Shown: positions 16,651-26,867 of the stretch, in pieces
Layout of the letters: the number at the start of each line of letters is the position of its first letter
Numbering within the stretch: the first letter of the stretch is position 1
Source: Tridacna crocea
Taxonomy: Eukaryota > Mollusca > Bivalvia > Cardiida > Cardiidae
Length of the DNA stretch: 64,000 bases
Direction of reading: 5' to 3'
Assembly (NCBI GenBank): GCA_943736015.1
Contig: OX031065.1
Span: 2,177,501-2,241,500 of the forward strand
Notes under the pieces: model-generated
Databases searched by the model: none
What the model was told of the DNA's origin: nothing
What the model saw: only the letters and a program-made list of their open reading frames with translations
Position numbers and translations under genes: made by a program

Positions 16651-16835
16651 ATCTTATGAACAAAGTCCGTAACAAAGAAACAAGTGAACAAATGCATGGC
16701 AGAAATAAGGGACCGGGCATGATTCGAACCCCGGAACTCCCGGACCAAAGGCCAATATCTTAACCACTGAGCTAAAGAGATATCTCCACTACGCAGTGAT
16801 TAAGTATTCTATTTTAATCAGGACAAAGCCATGCA
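16651..16835 (-). mobile_element. tRNA-derived SINE, copy 1
   Basis: On the − strand, a tRNA-like head with A-box-like TAGCTCAGTGG and B-box-like GGGGTTCGAATCATG, followed by a body ending near ATAAGA. A second copy at 17199-17387 shares about 180 bases, including flanking AACAAAG and TGGCAGAAATAAGGGACCGG (read on the + strand). Pol III promoters are typical of SINEs; the host tRNA cannot be named. Confidence 0.75.
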
Positions 16836-16867
16836 GGAAGGAGTGGTCTCCTGTAACACACCCCCTT

Positions 16868-17096
16868 TTAACTTATTACCAAACAACAATATTTTAGGTT
16901 TGTCAAAATCGAAAGCATTTGCAGATGATAACATAAAAGTGACTGAAAATTTGAAATTTGTTTTGTGAAGGGTAGAAAACGTTGTGAGAAAAGGAGAAAA
17001 ATGCTGGTTACCAGCATTTTCTCCTTTTCCCACAATGTTTTCTAAAGGCTTCTTTCTCAGGAGCATCAAAAGTAGGGATTGTGTGGTAATGGTTCA
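16868..17096. repeat. TTAA-MITE, opposite orientation
   Basis: It begins TTAACTTATTACCAAACAAC and ends GTGGTAATGGTTCA. The consensus right half (AAAGCATTTGCAGATGATAA) is now on the left. The central palindrome is intact apart from an extra A in the left arm. Confidence 0.8.
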
Positions 17097-17198
17097 AGTC
17101 ATCATTTATTGATGACTCAAAGCCATATTAGGCAAAAAGTCCGTTTTTGGACAACAAATGGGATTAATGGCTCAATGGCCAATCCTGGACGAGCCCGT

Positions 17199-17387
17199 AT
17201 CTTATGAACAAAGACCGTAACAAAGAAATAGATAAACAAATGCCTGGCAGAAATAAGGGACCGGGCAGGACTCGAACCCTAGAACTCCCAGACAAAAGTC
17301 CAATACTTTAACCACTGAGCCAAAGAGATATCTCCCCGATGCAGAGCTTAGGTATTATATTTAAATTGGGACAAAGCCATGCATGGT
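17199..17387 (-). mobile_element. tRNA-derived SINE, copy 2
   Basis: On the − strand the A box is TGGCTCAGTGG and the B box is GGGTTCGAGTCC, both close to consensus. The copy is better preserved than the one at 16651 and lies only about 370 bases from it, in the same orientation. Confidence 0.8.
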
Positions 17388-17455
17388 GTTAAATTTGAAA
17401 GCAGCCGAGATGACAGATTGAATGAGATTTAAGTAATGAAGTTTGATTTTGATAA

Positions 17456-17582
17456 AATAGAAAACATTGTGGAAAAAAGGAGAAAATGCTGGTAAGCAGC
17501 AATTTCTCATTTTTCCACAATGTTTTCAAAAGCCGTCTACCTCAGTGCTATAGAAACAGGGAATTGTTTTGCAAAGAGTTAG
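17456..17582. repeat. partial TTAA-MITE
   Basis: It holds the central hairpin (GAAAATGCTGGTAAGCAGCAATTTCTC) and the right end (GCAAAGAGTTA), but the left third is missing. Another left-end stub (GAACCCTCTACCACAAAATC) follows at 17649. Confidence 0.65.
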
Positions 17583-17685
17583 TGTTGCTAATTTTCTTTG
17601 GCTTGAATGATATTCTAAACATGGATTCCAAGTTACAACTTCATTTATTGAACCCTCTACCACAAAATCCCAAGTTTTCATTCTT

Positions 17686-17914
17686 TTAACCCATAACCAC
17701 ACAATCCCTACTTTTGACGCCCCTGAGAAAGCAGCCTTTAGAAAACATTGTGGGAAAAGGAGAAAATGCTGGTAACCAGCATTTTCTCCTTTTCCCACAA
17801 TGTTTTCTACTCTTGACAAAACAAATTTCAAATTTTCAGTCACTTTTATTTTGTCGTCTGCAAATGCTTTCGATTCGGACAAACTTAAAATTTTGTTGTT
17901 TGGTACTGAGTTAA
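17686..17914. repeat. TTAA-MITE, full length
   Basis: Ends TTAACCCATAACCACACAAT and TTTGGTACTGAGTTAA. The central hairpin (GGAGAAAATGCTGGTAACCAGCATTTTCTCC, spanning about 17758-17788) is a perfect inverted repeat within a longer stem AAAACATTGTGGGAAAAGG. Confidence 0.85.
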
Positions 17915-18038
17915 CTTGTAAAACTTGGTCAGAATGTTTGGGTCTTGTATGATAAAAAAAGTAGGCTGCGCACACTCATGTATTTTACATCACTAAAATC
18001 TGGATTTCTTAACTATATCAACCCTATATGACTTTACT

Positions 18039-18066
18039 CAGGTGAGCGCCAGTGGCCCTCTTGTTT
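18039..18066. repeat. end fragment of the CTCAGGTGAGC...CCCTCTTGTT element
   Basis: CAGGTGAGCGCC then GTGGCCCTCTTGTTTT. The same end pattern terminates the elements at 33991-36166 and 47822-49434. Confidence 0.55.
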
Positions 18067-18098
18067 TATTTTACATATCATTTTCGGATAAAACATGG

Positions 18099-18327
18099 TT
18101 AATTCTTTACCAAACGACAACATTTTGGACTTGTCCAAATTGAAAGCATTTTCAGACGACAAAATTAATGTAACGAAAAAAGTGAATTTTAACTTTGGAA
18201 GGGTAGAAAACATTATGGGAAAAGGAGAAAATGCTGATTACCATCATTTTCTCCTTTTCCCACAATGTTTTTAAAAGCTTTTCTTCTAAGGGCCATTAAA
18301 AGTCAGGATTGTGTAGTATAGGATTTA
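18099..18327. repeat. TTAA-MITE
   Basis: It starts TTAATTCTTTACCAAACGAC; the right end is decayed (TAGTATAGGATTTA). The centre reads AATGCTGATTACCATCATTTT, with one uncompensated mismatch. Confidence 0.8.
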
Positions 18328-18385
18328 CTGCAGTGTTGTTAGATAAGTTGTTCAGATATGATAAAATTAATGTTATTTTATTTTC

Positions 18386-19520
18386 TAACATGACATGTGA
18401 ATTTGGCTCTTTAAACACACTGCAACGAAAGCTTGGTAAAATCAACATTCTAACATGACACGCGAATTCGGCTCTATAAACGCAGTGCAATGAAAGCGTG
18501 GTAAAACCTGCGACAATCCATGTAGAGTGACGTCATTCTATATCAAGTGACGTCATTCAATGAGTGGGTTATTCAATGGAACTTAATTTTCATCCGGGTT
18601 TTTACTCCAAGTTTGAACTTGTTTTCCTTTCATTAAGAACTGGCCATGTTAGAATCGAAATAATTTTCCTTTTATCGTTCATTAAACCACGTTGTGAGTT
18701 ATGAGGTGCAATAAATAAACCACTCGCCATCGTCGATTATTTATTATGCCTCATAACTGTGGTTTATTGAACATTCTAACATGACACGCGACTTTGGCTC
18801 TATAAACACAGTGCAAGGAAAACGTGGTAAAATCTGCGACAATCCATGTAAAGTGACGTCATTCTGTATCGACTGACGTCATTCAATGAGTGAGTTATTC
18901 AATAGAACATCATCTTCATCCGCGTTTTTACTCTGAAGTTTGAACTTGTTTTCATTTCACTAAGAATTGGCCATGTTAGAATCGAAATAATCTTCTTTCT
19001 ATCGTGGTATATCGTTCAATAAACCACGTTGTGACTTATGAGGCGCAATGAATAACCCACTCGGGCTATCGCCCTCGTGGATTATTTATTGTGCCTCATA
19101 ACTCACAACTGTGGTTTATTGAACGATATACCACGATAGAAAGAAGATTATTTCTTAAATAAACCACGATAGAGAGAAGATTGTTTCTTAATCATACCAT
19201 AGAGTGACGGCATTCTATATAGAGTGACGTCATTCAGAGTAAATTCAGTAAGTAAGTTATTCAATGGAATATAATCTGCATTTGCATTTTACTGTAAGTA
19301 TGAACACGTTTTTCTTTGATTAAGAGATGGTCATGTTAGAATCAAAATAATCTTCTTTCTATCGTGGTTTATCGTTCAATAAACCACGTGAGTTATGAGG
19401 TGCAATAAATAAACCACTCATGCTATCGCCCTCATGGATTAAATTGTGCCTCATAACTCACAACTGTGGTTTATTGAATGATAAACCATGATAGAAAGAA
19501 GATTATTTCTTAAGTAACTT
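18386..19520. repeat. tandem array of about 360-bp units, each with a large palindrome and paired CRE-like sites
   Basis: Three palindromes lie at 18647-18783, 18985-19153 and 19345-19508, the last two exactly 360 bases apart. Arms share AAATAATCTTCTTTCTATCG, CAATAAACCACG and TATGAGG(T/C)GCAAT; loops share GGCTATCGCCCTC or a decayed form. Between palindromes are AACATGACACGCGA...GGCTCTATAAAC blocks and repeated GTGACGTCATTC words (TGACGTCA is the CREB/ATF palindrome) in pairs about 20 bases apart. A 62-bp subrepeat is duplicated at the left edge (18386 and 18448). There is no coding potential. Confidence 0.8.
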
Positions 19521-19742
19521 TCCTAGTGCTCGTAATTCTCTGTTGCTGTGTAAGAAAATCTTTGCGCAAAACCTTATTTTCTCATGCTACTCAAATGAAA
19601 CACAGGCACCAGCAAAGCTACAACCATATAAATTTCCATATTTATTTTATGTTTTATTCATGTAAATAGTAAAAATGTTTTAGGCATGTTATGTTTTACA
19701 TATATTCTTTTACATCCTGTTAAGTTTTATGTACATGAGAGT

Positions 19743-19966
19743 TTATCCCTTTACCAAACAATCCCTGGTTTTTACGATCCAGAGATAAAAGCTTTGTGAA
19801 AACATTGTGGGAAAAGGAGAAAATGCTGGGAACCAGCATTTTCTCCTTCTCCCACAATGTTTTCTACTCTGCTAGAAACAAATTTCAATTTTTGAGATAC
19901 CTTTGTCATCTGCAAATGTTTTCAATTTGGACCAGTCGAAAATTTTGTCATTTGGTAAAGAGTTAA
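19743..19966. repeat. TTAA-MITE
   Basis: Ends TTATCCCTTTACCAAACAAT and TTTGGTAAAGAGTTAA. The centre AAATGCTGGGAACCAGCATTT is symmetric except at the loop; the outer stem is intact. Confidence 0.82.
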
Positions 19967-20166
19967 GGTATGTTTTCTCTGGTATATTTAATGATAACAC
20001 ATAGAGTTTCATGCACAGTTTTAGTTGCTTTGTAGACTGAAGATCAAGATCACACTATAAGAATTACACTGTTTATTCTTTGATTTGCTAAGCCCATTGT
20101 GTATATAATGAGCAAAACTTTACTATTCTAGTGCTTGAATTTGTTTTCCTTACATATTGTCCAAAA

Positions 20167-20512
20167 TTATCATACCCCAGCTAAATAAATGTTTTTGGAG
20201 GTATACTGCAATCAGCCTGTCTGTGGGTGTGTCCGTCCATCTGCGAGTCCGTCTGTCCGTCCGTCCTTCCACAACGTCCGTCTGTGTGTCCGACCATGCG
20301 TCTGTCTGTGTACAAAATACTAGTAATTTTGTGTCGCAAACTCCTCCTACAGTTTTCCTTCAATTGTATTGAAACTTTGCACATATATTGATCATATATT
20401 GAAGATTTGCAAGACACAGTTTTCAAGTGTCAACTCTTCTTGGTTGAGGAATTATCTCCCCTTGAACTTGACACTTTTTTTCTGCAAAAGCGCTGGCAGG
20501 GGTATTAAGTCA
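20167..20512. repeat. dispersed repeat with TCTGTCCG microsatellite core, copy 2
   Basis: The same architecture as 15571-15870: a variable (GTCCGTCTGTCC)n tract, then TGTGTACAAAATACTAGTAA and the CAAGTGTCAACTCTTC segment. ORFs across the tract on both strands reflect the simple repeat. Confidence 0.7.
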
Positions 20513-20657
20513 CATTTAGTGACAGCTCTACTTATATCTATGACATATTTGAGCCTTGTTCTGTGAAAAGAGGGCTTAATGCAGCTGACAGCAAAAAGTA
20601 TTGAACCAGGTCAGCTTGCACAATCCATGTAGACTGACCTGGGTCAAAACTTTGTGC

Positions 20658-20886
20658 TTAACCCTTTACCAAACAATCCCTGGTTTTTTACGGCCCTGAG
20701 ATAGGAGCCTTTTGAAAACATTGTGGGAAAAGGAGAAAATGCTGGTTACCAGCATTTTCTCTTTTTTCCACAATGTTTTCAGGCCTGCTAGAAATAAATT
20801 TCAATTTTAAGTTATGTTTATCTTGCTGTCTGCAAATGGCTTTAATTTGGACGAGTCCAAAATTTTGTGGTTTAGTAAAGGGTTAA
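20658..20886. repeat. TTAA-MITE, full length
   Basis: Ends TTAACCCTTTACCAAACAAT and TTTAGTAAAGGGTTAA, one of the best pairs of termini. The centre AATGCTGGTTACCAGCATT is perfect; the right outer arm has CTTTTTTCC instead of CCTTTTCCC. Confidence 0.85.
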
Positions 20887-20964
20887 TTTTCACAATTTCT
20901 TTTTATGTCAAAGGATCATACGACTTCAAAAGTTATTTAGTTGCATAAAAAGAGGTTTTATACA

Positions 20965-21185
20965 TTAACTCATTACTATACGACAAAATTTTAGGTTTGT
21001 CCAAATCGAAAGTATTTGCAGATGGCAAAATAAAAGTGACTGAAAATTTGAAATTAGTTTCGTGAAGGGTAGAAAACATTGTGGGAAAAGGAGAAAATGC
21101 TGGTTACCAGCATTTTCTCCTTTTCCCACAATGTTTTCAAAGGACTTCTATCTCAGGGTCGTCAAAAGTAGTGGTAGTGGGTTAA
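20965..21185. repeat. TTAA-MITE, opposite orientation
   Basis: It starts TTAACTCATTACTATACGAC and ends GTAGTGGGTTAA. The central 60-bp palindrome is uninterrupted. Confidence 0.85.
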
Positions 21186-21345
21186 TGGTAATGAGATGAT
21201 TTGCGTCTTTTTATAAGCATTAAATTCCTTCTCTGCCAGAACTTGACCCACTCATTGTAACTGTCCCTCATAGGCTCAGATTTCTGTTTAGAATATGCAG
21301 AAATTATTGTTGGAAAAGTTGTAATAATGGCTGACTGTTACTAAC

Positions 21346-21515
21346 TTAACCCTTTACCATACTATTCCGACTTTTAACGAGCCTGAGAAACAGGCCTTTT
21401 GAAAACATTGTGGGAAAAGGAGAAAATGCAGGTAACCAGCACTGTCTTTCCCTAGGATGTTTTTCTGCACTTCCAAAATGAAATTTCAGTTTTGAGACAA
21501 CATTTACTGTATATG
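21346..21515. repeat. TTAA-MITE, right end lost
   Basis: The left end is TTAACCCTTTACCATACTAT and the left stem arm is intact, but the right arm is mutated (ACCAGCACTGTCTTTCCC) and the right terminus is absent. Confidence 0.7.
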
Positions 21516-21942
21516 TGGATATGTATACACATGTCAAAAGACTTGGGACTTACTAATCACAGACATTATGCAAACAGAATTGTTTGCAATTCGAGACACT
21601 TGTTATTTTGTTGGTATACCCGTGGTATAGATTTTGTGGGCAATTTTGAACTCTCATAATTTTGCAAATAGAGCACAAAATTAGGATTCAAACATACAAG
21701 TTGCTTGTGTATTTATAACCCTTCGTTTGAAATACAAATATTTTCAATTTAAATGCTGAACATAAGAGAAAACCGTTCATTTCATCTGTTACTCGAGTCG
21801 ATTACATTCCCGAAAACACTTAAAATGGCCGCCACGCACGATAAATTTCCCAGATGTACATGTCATAAATGACTTCTAAAAGCTTTTAAGATATGAAAGG
21901 TTTAATAATCTACCTTTGGTCATTTTATTTACTTATATTTAG

Positions 21943-22200
21943 GCCCGCCGGGTGGCTAAGTAGTGAGCAAGTCAGACTCATGACTTGGTGGTTGCGAGTT
22001 CGATACCCGGTTGAGGCGGACTTTCTTTCCGGCGTATTTTCGCCTCTCACCTCTGCTGAAGCATTTGAGAAAAGTAGTCGGTGGCTTTGGAAAGAAAATT
22101 GTGTTAGTAATGGTATGAAAAAGCCAGGAAACACATGTGCGTCACCGACCGCCATGATATGACCTTAGCTGTTAAAGTGGCATTAAACTTCAATACAATC
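21943..22200 (+). mobile_element. tRNA-derived SINE
   Basis: The head GCCCGCCGGGTGGCTAAGTA has an A-box-like TGGCTAAGTAG and a B-box-like GCGAGTTCGATACCC about 40 bases later, followed by a body and a tail ending ATTAAACTTCAATACAATCA. The tail resembles the GTTAAAC...CAATCAATC end at 30735-30795, suggesting related SINE 3' ends. Confidence 0.7.
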
Positions 22201-22623
22201 AACCACCTTATATTTAGTTGCAATACAGATTAAACCGACGAAACAGAGAGGCAGTATAGAGCTCTACCTTGGCTAACAGAAAATTTTCGACGGACTTAAG
22301 ACGGTACTTTGCACAATAAATGTCCATATATGAAAAAAAAAATCACATTAGCACATTATTGAGCCTACTCAACCTTTTAGACACAGGCAGGGTGTAGCTG
22401 AATAAGACAAGACTTGTATCTATCATCATTCAAGTTTTATTTTGAAATAAGCAGCATATATGAAATAGGCTGTCATCCATGCTATCTGGATAATTTTTGA
22501 TGGTCTGAAAAAGTAGGTTGTGCTTATTATGAAATCTTTGCCGAGATAGTTCAATATGGTCTTGGAATTGTCTGAAGTTAAAGATTAAGCCAGTCAAATT
22601 CTATAGTCGTTAAAGATGTTCTC

Positions 22624-22805
22624 GCCGAGCCCCGGTAGCTCCGTGGTCTCGATCCCGGGCTCGGCCATTTTCTTTCCAAGGATTGATGATAGTCATTATG
22701 CCAGGATTCATTCCTCTCCCACTGCCCACCGGTGTTTCGATGATAACTATGTGAAAAAGCAGCCAATGGCTTTAAAAGATAATTGTGCGAGTACTGGTTA
22801 GTTTA
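22624..22805 (+). mobile_element. SINE with internally deleted tRNA-like head
   Basis: The first 42 bases form GCCGAGC...GCTCGGC acceptor-like arms (7/7 paired) around CCCGGTAGCTCCGTGG and a B-box-like TCTCGATCCCGG, with the anticodon region missing. A body follows, containing AAAGCAGCCAATGGCTTTAA. Nothing is recognised from 22806 to about 23213, which is probably LINE 3' flank. Confidence 0.5.
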
Positions 22806-23213
22806 AACATATTTCATTCATCAGTATATAACAAATAGTAACAAACCTAAGTCATATTACACATGTACTGAAGAAATGGATCAGAACGGAAGCTACAGCT
22901 TATAAAGTTCTTCTCCAATTTCCGGACAACGGTTATGGTACATGTATTTCATAGATAATACGATAAAAATAATTTCAAAGTAGAAAGAAGTAGAAAGAAA
23001 ACAATATTAACAAGAACAAAAAAAGAAAAAGAAAAAAACATTAGAAGTATATTGAGACAGAATGGTCTGGAGCGTTAATGGTAGAGATTTGCCAATCTAT
23101 ACAGATTAAGAAGTCATAGTAACTTCCAACTTGACCAACACCTCTATATTGACATTTTAAATTACGACATAAATTATGATAAATGGGAAAAGTACAAGAT
23201 TATCTGATAATGG

Positions 23214-26200
23214 TCATAAAAGACAATACACAAAAATGGCTTCGCAATAAATACAAAGAAAGACAGTAAACTTCCAACTTAAATGCGAAACCAAATAATT
23301 ATATATTAACAATACATTGCCAGAAAATCTTCCACTGTTACGGATATATGTATGCACCGCACTAAATATTCTTTGATTATCAGAAAGACTAAGATTTTCA
23401 TCCCCGAAAAGAATGGTTTGAAGATTAAATGTTGAACTATTATATATGCTATGACTTAGACTAAGTCTGAAGTCACGATAAAATAAACACTCTAAAAAGT
23501 AGTGGTGCGTCGATTCAACATAACCACATCTACAGAGAGGTGAATCTACTAAATTTTTCAAGAACAGATGCTCATTAAGACTGCTACATCGGTTACGTAA
23601 CCTAGCATGAATGACTTGCATTTTCCTGTCTTCAAAAAAGTAAAGCTTACGTGGAACAGGTTTATCTACATTCAAGCAGTATGTGAAAGATGACAGAGAC
23701 TCCACATTCTTTATTTCATCTGGTAGATTATTCCATTCATTGATTACAGCTGGCAAAAATGAATTGCTATAGAGACTGGTTCTACATGCAATGGTCCTAA
23801 GATTATTCGGTCTTCGCAGATTATAAGCTGAAGAATTGTCAACCGTTGTCGGAACAAGATGATTGAGATAATTTGCAGCAAGCCCATTTACTATTTTATA
23901 GAAGAGAATGAGTTTGTGCTTACGCCGTCTTTGACTTAGAGTTTCCCAACCAGCCTCCCGATAAAGATCAGCGATGGCAACAAGTTTAGTGCAACCGGTA
24001 ACTATCTGAGCAGCTTCGTTTTGCACTTTATCCAGTTGATCTTTTAACCCCTGAGAAAGATTATCCCATATAACATCGCCATATTCAAGAATGGGTCTGA
24101 TAAATGAGAAATAAATTATTTGAAGTGAAAGTCGATCAAGTCGCAGTTTTAAAGATCGCATGACTCCTATTCTCTTCCAAGCCTTTTCAATAGCATTGTT
24201 AATGTGTAAGTCCCAGGAACCATCGTTACTTAGATGTATGCCTAAGTGTTTATGATTACTAACGGACGGAATCTCAGTATTTAACATAAAAAGACTGGGA
24301 TGGACGGGTTTGACGCGTTTCCGCGTTATTACCAAAGATTCAGATTTCGATGGATTAAACGTGACTATCCACTTTTGTGCCCAACGAGAAATTTTATCTA
24401 TATCAGATTGTCAAATAGGTCCAGCACAAATCGGGTCACCAACAACCACAGATAAACTAGTGTCATCGGCGAAAAGATTAATGTTCATTTGAATATCATC
24501 GACGATATCATTGATGTAGATCAAAAATAAAAGTGGTCCTAATATAGATCCCTGAGGCACGCCGGCTTGTACATGGCATAAATTTGAAGAACCACCCGGC
24601 AGAACAACTCTTTGGAAACGATCAGAGAGATAATTAGAAAACCAGTCCAACAGCTTTCCTCTGATCCCTGCTCTTCTCAGCTTAAACAATAACCCTTTAT
24701 GCCAGACTCTGTCAAATGCTTTGCTGATATCGAAAAACACAACTCTAAATTCCAAACCATTATCAAAGCCTAACATATATTGTTATATAAGCTAGTTACT
24801 TGATTAACAGCAGAATCACCAGGCATAAAACCTGACTGATAAGATGTAAAGAAATTGTTATCCTTTGGATGATTATAAACGTGCTTGAATATAATACGTT
24901 CTAAAACTTTTTCAATATTATTCAATAATGAAACGGGTCTGTAATTAGAAGGAAGTGAAGGGTCACCGGACTTAAATATCGGGCATATATTAGATATTTT
25001 CCATGATTTCGGAACAGAACTGGTATTTAATGAGAAATTGAATAGTTTGGACAAATGTGGTGCTAATTGATGAGCTGATTCGATAAGAATTCTACTATTT
25101 ATGCCGTCAGGGCCAGATGCTTTACCAATTTTGAGTGTTTTGAGAACATCCAGTACCTCAGATGGCATGATATTGATTGTATCTAAAGTATTGTGTATGA
25201 AATGAAAACGTTCATCAGGTATGTTACTAAAAGAATCATCAATACATGACTGATTTGCGAAATAAGTGTTCAGTATGTTTGCTTTCTCGTGGTCATCAAC
25301 AATCAACGAATCAGTGGAAACATCAAACAGGGGAGGAATAGATATTGCGGTATGAGGATATATCATAGACTTGAGAGTTTTCCACCAATCGCGCGAAGAT
25401 AGATTACCAGATTTCAACTTTATAGACAACTGTTCATAATAACTTTCTTTTCTCTGTCGAATCAATGAAATCACTTTATTCCTAACAGACTTAAATTTTG
25501 TCCAGTGACTGACATTATTTGATTTCTTAGCTTTTCTATATAAGCTTTTACGACGACGGATTTCCTTTTTAATAGTACAATTCATCCAGGTCGGTTCTTG
25601 CGGGTTAACACTAATTTTCGTGTAAGGAATAAACTTAAGTGCGTTTTCAGAAATGGTATCCGCTAGGTTTTCCACATAAATGTTAATGTTATTGTCATGT
25701 ATTGAATCCCAATCAAAATTAGCGAAATTATTTCTTAATTCATTGCAATTTCCTAGAGCATACTTCCAAATAATTCGATTGATATTTTTACTTTTGGGTT
25801 TGAGGAAACTGAAAACGCCAAAACCGGGACAGTGATAACGCGTTGTAAGACCGAGACAGGGCTCTCCAACGCCAGTTGTAAGGACTGATTCTTTATTAGT
25901 AACGAAAAAAAAGGTCAATGGTCGATATAGAATTTTCTGTGAAATGGGTTGGTTTATCAATACATTGAATCATGTTATATTCATTGCATAGGGACTCAAT
26001 TTTACGGAACTCGTAATGTTTCATAACATTCAAGTTGAAATCTCATGTTATAATGACATCAGAGATATTACAGTCCATTGCAAGACCAATGGATTCTTCG
26101 ATAAGTGAGTAATAATTAGAGTCAGAGTTCGGTGGTCTATAGAATACACCGAACAAAATATTCCTATTATTGCTAGACTGTATTTGAACCCAAATACATT

Positions 26201-26867
26201 CTAGTCCGATAGGTTCAAGATCAATTCTTCGAATATAAGACAGGTTATTTTTGACATACAAAATAACACCTTCATATCTGTCTCTAACTCTGTCTTTTCG
26301 CTCGGGTGGATGGAAAGATGGGAAGATTAATTCATTTGATGGGTATTCATTGTGCAACCAAGTCTCGGAGAAAGACACAATGTCAAAGAATGAAACCTCC
26401 GAAATCAATGTATCTAGCTTTTTAGCTATACTTTGAACATTATAATGGACAGTTGAGAGGTGATTTGGAAGGTTCAGAAAGTTATACGAATCCGTACTAT
26501 ACAAACTACTTGATGACTCGCTAGTTTGTGGGCCTGGATTTGGATGAGCATTACCCGCTAGCAGTATCATAAGAAGAACGACTGCTGACAAAAGTAACGA
26601 GGTGAAAACAGTTGAATATAACATATTTTTACAAAATTTAATATTCTTTTCCCAGCGAATACCCACTAGTAGCCTTCTTTTATTGTGCCTTTGAATACAC
26701 TTGGTCAAATATGCACAATCTTTTATGTTCACTAGAGCTGAATATGAATGAGCAACAACACTTAGAATTGATAGAATAAAAAATAGTGTTTTGGTCATGT
26801 GGAATTGAAGTTGAGGACGGTGAGTCGGCTGGCTACACAAATCAATAAAAACTTTACGGTTCCTCAT
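23214..26867 (-). pseudogene. CR1/jockey-like non-LTR retrotransposon, broken ORF2
   Basis: Reads 26867 down to 23214. The N-terminal part (26867-26043) has hydrophobic segments, a 2A-like HPNPGP (about 26529-26543), and then an apurinic-endonuclease domain (HYNVQSIAKKLD, FSETWL, GVFYRPP). The central part (25960-24770) ends with the start of reverse transcriptase (KASGPDGINSR, NYRPVSLLN). The next part (24776-24411) has [31 protein letters not shown] and the catalytic FADD (24473-24462). The C-terminal part (24335-23214) has GYVESTHHYFLEC and a Cys-rich end. The copy is dead: frames shift near 25960-26043 and 24770-24776, and TGA at 24413-24411 interrupts the same frame just after FADD. CR1 versus jockey/L2 clade is not decided. 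Confidence 0.85.

Noticed and set aside
17199..17387. Genuine tRNA gene on the − strand
   Set aside because: A and B boxes are good, but the acceptor arms do not pair convincingly and the sequence continues into a repeated body shared with 16651; it is a SINE.
17526..17975. 149-aa − strand frame
   Set aside because: It runs across one partial and one full MITE; its residues (ENIVGKGENAGYQ) are the translated hairpin arm, which appears in several other false frames.
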